NCBI GenBank assembly: GCA_001599815.1
Contig: BCIA01000001.1
Location: 604,101 to 668,100, forward strand
DNA length: 64,000 nucleotides
Direction of reading: 5' to 3'
Source of the DNA: Furcasterigmium furcatum
Lineage: Eukaryota; Ascomycota; Sordariomycetes; Glomerellales; Plectosphaerellaceae
In this document: one piece after another, positions 57,016 through 64,000 of the stretch
How positions within the stretch are numbered: the first letter of the stretch is position 1
How the letters are laid out: every line of letters begins with the position of its first letter
Program-made: the position numbers and the translations under genes
The notes under the pieces: generated by a model
Database searches by the model: none
What the model was told of the DNA's origin: nothing
What the model saw: the letters and a program-made list of their open reading frames with translations, nothing else

Positions 57016-58549
57016 TTAAGAAGTAGGGCGTTCGGCTCCTCTCCCCATACCACGGGCAAGGAATGATCGGATCTCCTCCACGACTTCCAAGAGCTCACCG
57101 AAGCGTGTGCCAACATCACTTGTCCCGCCCGGCAGTAGCCACTCCATGCCAGTGTCCAGGACCCAGGCTCGATTGTTCTCCACGCCCGGAAGCTGCCTGA
57201 GGCGGTCATCCCACTCTCGCTGGAACATTTCCACAGTGTGGTTGACTGACGGTTCCTCACCTGTCGCGGCCCCTGCCCACGTATAGACCTCTGTCAGCTC
57301 GAGGTAGTAGGGTGTTTGTTTGTATGCGAAGCGGCTTGTACGCATCAGAGCCGTCTGCTGCACTCCTCTGGGGACCGAAAACCGTGGCACCACTTGCCCC
57401 GCAGCGGGTTTGTCTTCGATGAATTTGATCCCCTGTAGCACCTTTGTCGCAGTTTTCCTGCTTTTAAGGTCCTGCTTGGGATGCTTGGTATATCCGCAAA
57501 ACGCCCAGTCCAGGCTCCTGTCGTCGTTAGCACGCCATTGGCAGCTTTGCCCTGGAAAACATCCCAAGCACTCACTGGCTAGGGCAGACCGAAATCAGTT
57601 CCAGGTCAGAATCTTCGGCACTGGTCGTGTGCCAAACCTTTGCGCCAGCGAGTTGAAGCCGAGATGTCTGTGCTCCGCCGGAGAAGTCCAGTTCAACCTC
57701 GATTGCGCAGTCATTGAACGTCATGACCAGGCATTGCTTCTGTTCGCCGATGGGCCAGAAAATGTCTGGGTTGGCGTCCATTGATCGTAGAACGGCCACA
57801 CCTTCCCTGGCGCTCGGAGTCCTGGTATTCGGGGTCAGTAAGAGCTGCTGTGTTCTCTGATTGCGGCTTCACGAGATACTTGCCCTTTCTGCAGCTGGTA
57901 CAAATGCGAGCCTTGGGTGCTTTCGATTTGCTCGACAAATGCCGACCACGACAAGGAGGTGCTCGGTTCGGGCGGAGAGTTGACCATGCCCACGACCCCA
58001 AACTCGAATCGTAGGCATATTTGCTCTCGCGTGCTTCCTAGGCCCCGTAGCCAGGAGTATAGGCACGACAGCATCCGTGACTGGTATTCATGATAGGCCG
58101 GCGGGTCGTCAACTACCGATAAGAGGTCGGTAGTATGGTCAGTTTCAACGGCCAGAGTAGGTCGAAAACCTCCTGCTGATCTGTGAAACCGTATATAGCT
58201 TCCTCCAGTGCCTTCGAGGGGAGGCTGGCAGCATAAGATGCGCCCCCGGTGGCTCGAGTTTGAACTGGTCCCTGGAAGGCTCCTGCAGATCGTTGCTGCC
58301 GCATCTCTCATCACTGTCTCTGTCGGCGCAGAGATGGTGATGCAGCCCTTATCCAGCGCATGGGTGACTTGTACAGGAAATGTGCGACGGACGCCCTGGA
58401 GTGCCGCTGGCAGTACGGTGTTCTCTCGTGTGTCGAGAACGATCTGGCAGGGCTGTTAATATATGTCGGAGACGTTGTTGCTAGCTGGGCTCACTTGCCG
58501 AGAAAGGATAGTTGCGCAGGTCGCGCCCTTGGCTGGATTGACTGGCCAT
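57016..58549 (-). pseudogene. Frame-disrupted gene of a fungal protein family, function unknown
   Basis: The minus strand carries a chain of clearly coding pieces that do not stay in one frame. They are: a short exon 58549-58495 (start MASQSSQGRDLRNYPFS); a frame with VLDTRENTVLPAALQGV near 58440-58280; a second frame near 58270-58140 (LPSKALEEAIYGFTDQQEVF); back to the first frame at about 58130-57880 (SVVDDPPAYHEYQSRML, then HLYQLQKG); a third near 57820-57576 (VLRSMDANPDIFWPIGE, then CLVMTFNDCAIEVELDF); and a last exon 57517-57016. Two introns look real: 57575-57518 has a GTGCTAAC branch, and 57879-57822 has CTGAC. At least three single-base frame changes remain that splicing does not explain. 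Either the gene is decaying at the edge of the AT-rich block or the assembly has indel errors. I do not know the family function. Confidence 0.6.
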
Positions 58550-58917
58550 ATCCGGGAGTTTTTACAGTATAACTCTGGACAGGATGAAGGAGGGGAAAGG
58601 GGGAGGGGAGTCCATGGGACGTGGGAAGGTAGTGGGCCCAGAACGTCTTGGTTACTTAGCCTGGCAGGGTGCGTTTGACTTCGTGAAGAATGGTACGAGG
58701 GTGGTTGTATTGAGAAGAGTTTCTGGGCCTCTGGTTAACCCTCGGGGAAGGTGTAGTGTGAGATATACAGGTGCTGTTATGGGTCCCATTGCTACTTCCT
58801 GGTGTATCAAACCACAAAACGTGGGAAGGTACGAATAGGCTATGGGCGTCTTGGCTGCCTTCCTAGGTAATGTGAGTGTTTGGCCGGGGAGGTGTAGAAA
58901 GAGTAGCCTCGCTGGTT
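58550..58917. other. Border DNA next to the AT-rich block
   Basis: These 368 bp lie between the broken gene and the abrupt composition change at about 58918. They are of near-normal GC with a GGGAAAGGGGGAGG purine tract near 58595. No gene is seen. Confidence 0.5.
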
Positions 58918-59393
58918 ATATATAGAGAGTAAGATAAAAATAAATAACTTAAATAAATAAATTTATTAATATAATATTATCTATAAGTAATATACCCCTA
59001 GGAGGATATTTTCCTCTATTATAAATAATCTAAAAAGGGAAAAACTATCTTAGGAAAATATTTATTTTACTTCTATATAAAGTTATAAAATTAGTTCCTT
59101 TTATAGGCCGCTATAATAAGCATATAAATTATTTACTTATTTTCTAAAATTAAACTATACTTTAATTTAAATAGTTAATAAAAGTTAATAATATTAAAGC
59201 TATAAACTTTATAGTTAATAAAGTCTTTCTCTTTAAATATTCTATTAATTTTCTTAGAGGTTAATAAGTATTTTATATACTTTTATTTAATAATAATTAA
59301 TTATTTTAGTTAATATATCTCTTTATATTTTATATATCTATCTTAATATTAGTCTTTAAGAAATTTAGTGATATAGCTTTATATAAAAGTATT
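58918..59393. other. AT-rich degenerate DNA, start of RIP-like block
   Basis: GC content drops abruptly here. The sequence is dominated by TA-rich words such as TATATA, TTAATA and AATAAATA, with CpA and TpG depleted as expected after RIP. No frame survives. The origin of this piece is not identifiable by eye. Confidence 0.7.
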
Positions 59394-59573
59394 AAATAAC
59401 TATATTAAATAACTATATTTAATAACTATATTTAATAACTATATTTAATAACTATATTTAATAACTATATTTAATAATTATATTTAATAACTGTATCTAA
59501 TAACTATATTTAATAACTATATTTAATAACTATATCTAATAACTATATTTAATAACTATATTTAATAACTACT
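59394..59573. repeat. Tandem array of a 13-bp AT unit
   Basis: The unit TAACTATATTTAA is repeated about 13-14 times with few changes (occasional C or G substitutions). The same unit recurs at 63735-63780. It leads directly into the GC-rich minisatellite at 59616. Confidence 0.92.
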
Positions 59574-59615
59574 CTCTATTTCTAATTGGGAGTAAGGGTC
59601 CCAATAGAGCTCTAA

Positions 59616-59820
59616 AGGAGGTCCGGGCCCGGAGCTAGAAAATAGGCTCTAGGCTACGGGGGTCTCCAGGGAGGTCCGGGCCCGGAGCTAGGGATCTCTA
59701 AGGAGGTCCGGGTCCGGAACTAGAAAATAGGCCCTAAGCTACGGGGATCTCCAGGGAGGTCCGGGCCCGGAGCCGGAAAACAGGCTCTAGGCTACGGGGA
59801 TCTCCAGGGAGGTCCGGGAA
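59616..59820. repeat. GC-rich minisatellite inside the AT block
   Basis: About four imperfect units of roughly 53 bp. Each has GAGGTCCGGGCCCGGAGC, AGAAAATAGGCTCTAGG, then CTACGGGGATCTCCAGGG; one unit is shortened. GC is far higher than in the surrounding DNA. A related array lies at 63820-64000. The core GGTCCGGGCCCGGA is nearly palindromic. Confidence 0.88.
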
Positions 59821-59843
59821 CCGACCCGGGGAGGTCTATCCTC

Positions 59844-59851
59844 TATAAATA
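59844..59851 (+). promoter_or_regulatory. TATA-like box in an LTR-like module
   Basis: TATAAATA lies within CTCTATAAATATAGAGGG, which is itself an inverted repeat. It is followed by a leader rich in ACACAACA and CTTTACTAC. The same box and a similar leader recur at 61275. It looks like the promoter of a retroelement LTR. Confidence 0.5.
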
Positions 59852-59989
59852 TAGAGGGTTATCCCCCGTAACTATCTTACCTACCTTTTATATCTTTATC
59901 CAACACAACACACACAACTAATATAACCACTATTACTACCTTTTATCTTTACTACCCTTCTATTTTTAACAAAGTTAAACCTTTATAGA

Positions 59990-61262
59990 TTTACGGAGAA
60001 GGTATATACCTATATAATAATATACCTTAATTAGCTAATAATATTAGGTAGGCCCTAAATAAAAAAGAATAATATTACTTACTATACTACCTAGTAGTAT
60101 ATTATATATAGCCTATTAGGCCTTTTACTATACCTTTACGGTAAGGAGAAGCTTTATACGATTAGGGTGATCTAAGACGTAAGGTTAATCTTAGGTAAGG
60201 CGTTTAGCTAGATATATTAGCGAGTATAGAAGTAGCGCTAGAATTATAAACCCGCTAATATATTAATCTTTATTATTGGCTTAAGGGATATTAAGAAGGC
60301 CTTATAGCCTAAATCGCTTATCGACTTAGCTATTACCGTCTTAGCGAAGATACTTAAAGAATTTAGAGAGCTTTTCTTTAAAGAGGCCGCTTTATAGCTA
60401 TGGGCCCTAAATTAATCCTCGAAAACGATCACCCTAGTTACGACGAATATATTACTATTTTTAAAGAAATTGATTTACGAATTCTCGAAAAACGACCTTT
60501 TATATATTAATATATATATCGGAAGCCGAGGTACGTCACCTTAGTACTCTTGCTAGGTTTAATATATACCTATATAAAAAGATATCCTTATTTAAAATAA
60601 GGCTTATTAAAAAAAAAAAAATTTATATATATCCTTTTATTGCTTAAAGTAAAATAATAGGAAATCCGATATAAATTAATATCTTAAAATATATTTATTT
60701 ATATACCCCTATTATTAGAATTAAGTAACGGTAGTTATTATCTACTATAAACGACGGTTTATAGATATAACTACGGTTATATATAATACCTATATATATA
60801 TATTAAGGCTATAAAAATAAAGCCTAATACGTAAAAAATCTATATATAAAAATTATAAGGCTATTAGATATATTTAATATCTATATAAATAATAAAATAA
60901 GTAGAAAATAATAAATCCCTATACAGTAAAAACAAGAAAATCTAAATATAAAATAGAGTTTATAACTTTATTATACATAAACTAGCTATATCAAAAGCCT
61001 ATTTAAAACTCTATTACTATAGCTCCTAAAACTACTAAAAAGGCTATATAAGTAAAAAGGTATAAAATACTTATAATAAGCCTTTTAAATATAGAAAATA
61101 AAAATAAGGTAAAATACTTTTAATATCTATAATATTTAAATAACCGGATTTATATATAGTAAAATCCGCTAAATCCGGTACTATACCCGTAATTACGATA
61201 AATCCGGAAGTTAAAATTTCGAATAGGTACGTAGCGACGTAGCTACGTACCGATTTATATGG
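59990..61262. other. Degenerate repeat remnants, unidentified
   Basis: AT-rich and TA-rich throughout, with no open frame of useful length. Some stretches (60290-60520) keep codon-like texture, for example AAAGAATTTAGAGAGC, and may be an old retroelement or transposon coding region. I cannot name it. Confidence 0.5.
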
Positions 61263-61274
61263 GAGTAATTTTTC

Positions 61275-61282
61275 TATAAATA
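61275..61282 (+). promoter_or_regulatory. Second TATA-like box ahead of the copia remnant
   Basis: TATAAATA sits in TTCTATAAATATAGAGGG, followed by CCCCCGG and a leader with CTTTATATCTTTACTACG, matching the copy at 59844. It lies about 160 bp upstream of the first gag-like codons of the copia remnant, so it probably marks that element's 5' LTR end. Confidence 0.5.
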
Positions 61283-61439
61283 TAGAGGGACCCCCGGTAG
61301 TTATTACACTTAATTTTCGAAGAAGATATATAGATATATGTCTATATATATAACTGTTATTATTATTATTACCTTTATATCTTTACTACGCCTATATTCT
61401 TAACAAAGGCTCTATTAATTATAGCCTATAGGCTATAAG

Positions 61440-63734
61440 AACTAAAGCCTACTTATCGAATATAGGCTGTTTTTTAGCTATCGATAACGATTTTAATGCC
61501 TCTAAAATTACTAATACCCTTGATATCGATAATAAAGCCCTATATACTATTTAACTACTAGTTGAAGACGGGCCCCTACTATAAATACAGCACTTAACTA
61601 GTGCTAAAGAGGCCTGGAATACCCTTAAAGAGGTCTATAGCCCTAGGAGATTTTTTAGTGATTTTAGCCTTATAAGGGAATTTCTATCTACTACCCTATA
61701 AGCCGAAGGTAGTATAGAATTATACCTAAATAGGGTTAAAAGGCTTACTGATAGCCTAAAAGAACGAAAAATAGAGCTTCCAAAACAATTAATAGTATCC
61801 TGGATACTATTTAATTTAAATATGGAATACGACAGATTTATTACTACTACTATATCCGATCTACGCTCTATAACGGATTTTAATAACTATAAATTAGAAG
61901 GTCTATACTCTAATTTAATTGATAAATCTAGACGCCTATCCGAAAAAGAAACGTCTACTATTCTATATACCCAGGGGCCTATATCTAATAATAGGTCCTA
62001 TAGGCCTAATAGGCCCTATAAGGGTAAAAAGCCCTATAAAATACAGAAGGGTAAATACTATAGATATTATAAGCTAGTAGGCCACGAGGCTGAAAACTGC
62101 TATTTTCTACACCCTAATAAAGCTCCTAAGAGCTGGAAAAATAGGGATCTATTTAATAGTAGTACTACTACTATAGATAGGCCTGAAAATCTGGCCCTAG
62201 AAGCTAGAAATAAAAATATAGATATCTTATTTACTAATAGTACTATAGATAATAGTAAATCTACTACTAATAGTAGGTGTACTACTCCTATGGATACTAT
62301 AGAAAATAACGATATTAATATGGATTACGAACAAAATAGCTGTTCGGAATTTAAGGTATTTACTATAACCCTTAATACCCTTAATAACTTAGAGACTATA
62401 ACTAATAATAATATAATAGGATTAAATAGCTATAAATTTATTCTAGATACGGGCGCTACCAGATAATAGATAGTATATCTAAAAGCACTATAACCAAAGG
62501 ATCTAAAATTAATAACCTATATTATCTACCTATAGAGGTTATCTATAAAAATCCTAGTTATACTATATATAGTACTATTATTAATACTACAACTAATAAA
62601 GAACTACTCTGGCACCTACGTTTTGGGCATACTAGTTATAGCCTAATTAAAAAACTAGAAAATACTACTATAGGCTATAATAGTAATAAAACTAGTAATA
62701 ATATTATACCTAATAATTTACCCTGTGAAATTTGCTTACAGGCTAAGCTAAAAAATAAAATAAATAAAAATTCTAAAGAAAATACTATTATAAACTATCT
62801 AGATAAAATACCTAGTGATATTATAGGCCCTTTACAGCCTATCGATAATAGAGGTAATAAATATATAGTTACCTTTATTGATAAAAGTACTAGATATTTA
62901 AGTATAGAATTACTTAAAAATAAACAAGATACTTTAGAAGCCTTTAAACGCTATAAGGCTAGAAAAGAAAATAATACTACTAATAATAGTATTAAAATAT
63001 TAAGAACTGATAACGGTACTGAATATACTAATAACTTAATTTCTAAATAATTAGAAGATAGCGGTATAATTCACGAGTATAGCCCTAGCTATACTAAAGA
63101 GCCTAACGGCCTTATAGAACGTATAAATCTTACTATATTTAATAAAATACGGGCTATATTATATAATAGTAAATTACCTAAATCTTATTGGGGAGACGCT
63201 GCCCTATATAGCGTATTTCTATATAATAAAACTCCCCACTCCAGCCTAAATTATATAACCCCCTGAGGCTAGATATAAAGAAAAGCCTAATATAGCTAGA
63301 ATAGCTATTTTTAGCTCTATTTGCTACTATAAAAATAAAGGACCTAATATAACTAAACTAGACCCTAGAGGTAATAAGGGTATATTTTTAGGTATTAAAG
63401 ATAATATATATAAGATATATAACCCTATTAGTAGGAAATATATATATAGTAGAGATACTACTCTACTAGAAAATAAATTCTGGAATTTTCCTACCAATAG
63501 AAATACTAATATTAGTACTATTAGTATACTTATAAATACTAATACTATTAATAAAGATATTAGTAGTATAAATACGACTCCTAGTAGTAGAACTCTAGAT
63601 ATTACTAGAATTAATAGCCCTATAGAAGATAATATAGAAGATATACCTACTAATAATATAAATAAAAATGCTACTATAGCGTCTAGGCCTTATAAGCCTA
63701 TATATACTGATAATACAGAAGACGAAATATATTA
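61440..63734 (+). mobile_element. Ty1/copia retrotransposon remnant (gag, protease, integrase), RIP-mutated
   Basis: The first frame reads a copia gag: AKEAWNTLKEVYSP, LNRVKRLTDSLKERKIELP, then a longer intact stretch at 61822-62466. Three in-frame TAA codons (61552, 61582, 61699) sit where CAA is expected. The zinc knuckle near 62060 keeps GHEAENC but its first two Cys positions read Tyr. The protease motif ILDTGAT lies at about 62440. A shifted frame from about 62540 encodes the integrase: the HHCC finger (LLWHLRFGHTS, LPCEICLQAK), then DIIGPL, LRTDNGTEYT and NGLIERIN for the D-D-E triad, with a TAA at 63048. After another shift near 63255, the post-integrase linker (LDPRGNKGIFLGI) runs to 63734. 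No reverse transcriptase or RNase H is present before the next repeat module. Confidence 0.85.
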
Positions 63735-64000
63735 GATAACTATATTTAATAACTATATTTAATAACTATTAATAACTATACTATATCTATTACTCCCTAT
63801 AAGGGTCTTAATCTAGCCCTGGGACGTCTAGGCCTAGAGCTAGAAAATAGGCTCTAGGCCACAGGGCTCCCCAGGGGCTCTAGGCCACGGGGCTCCCCAG
63901 GGAGGCCCGGGCCCAGAGCTAGAAAATAGGCTCTAGGCTACGGAGCTCCCCAGGAGCTACGGAGCTCCCCAAGGGCTACGGGACTCCCCAGGGACTACGG
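63735..64000. repeat. Second 13-bp array plus GC-rich minisatellite module (cut by window end)
   Basis: Three to four copies of TAACTATATTTAA (63735-63780) lead through ATTACTCCCTATAAGGGTC into GC-rich tandem units with AGAGCTAGAAAATAGGCTC and CTACGGAGCTCCCCAGG. The order and the linking sequence match the module at 59394-59820, so the two are copies of one larger repeat about 4.3 kb apart in direct orientation. Confidence 0.82.

Noticed and set aside
60600..61150. Possible DNA-transposon (pogo-like) remnant
   Set aside because: A few Lys/Thr-rich codon runs hinted at it, but no DDE motif or terminal inverted repeat could be seen in the degraded sequence.
1..64000. tRNA, rRNA and CRISPR features
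   Set aside because: No tRNA B-box with a foldable cloverleaf, no rRNA core sequence and no spaced direct repeats were found by eye; a covariance-model scan would be needed to exclude small RNAs.

Overview
The window is nuclear DNA of a filamentous ascomycete (Pezizomycotina), most likely a Sordariomycete. The evidence is the gene content, introns of 46-150 bp with GTRNGT donors and CTRAC branch sites, compact alternating gene orientation, and a terminal AT-rich block whose retroelement carries CAA-to-TAA stops typical of repeat-induced point mutation (RIP). The species is not identified. Exon structures were read by eye, by requiring intron phase and reading frame to agree; no database search was run.

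Positions 1-57 kb are ordinary euchromatin holding 22 intact gene models. In order they are: a basic Pro/Ser-rich protein; a secreted PAN-like Cys protein; a PP2A activator (PTPA); exosome subunit Rrp46; NAD kinase (Utr1 type); a homeodomain factor; Ran GTPase; proteasome chaperone Nas2; a PWI/RS splicing protein; dynamin Dnm1; Cox19; a three-LIM protein; SUMO; Cmc4; nucleoporin Nup84; Vps37; a protein of unknown function; an F-box protein; an AT-hook protein; V-ATPase subunit C; APS kinase; a hotdog thioesterase; Noc1/Mak21; mitochondrial prolyl-tRNA synthetase; and prefoldin subunit 5. (Counting the two unknowns and the secreted protein, this is 25 models.) They are housekeeping genes from unrelated pathways and form no metabolic cluster. 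Several pairs are divergent and share short promoters: PTPA/RRP46, NAS2/PWI, DNM1/COX19, SUMO/CMC4, AT-hook/VMA5 and NOC1/mtProRS.

From 57.0 to 58.5 kb a conserved-looking fungal gene is broken by several reading-frame changes. Base composition then switches sharply near 58.92 kb to an AT-rich block running to the window end. That block holds a degenerate Ty1/copia gag-protease-integrase remnant at about 61.4-63.7 kb. Two related modules, each a 13-bp AT array followed by a GC-rich minisatellite, lie at 59.4-59.8 kb and 63.7-64.0 kb; they could be the long terminal repeats of a composite retroelement.

I found no wholly new multi-gene system. The points most worth following are the LTR-like module whose GC-rich repeats survive in RIPped DNA, the frame-broken gene at the heterochromatin edge, the CMC4 gene whose first coding exon is only its start codon and which also has a 13-nt exon, and three protein families I could not assign.
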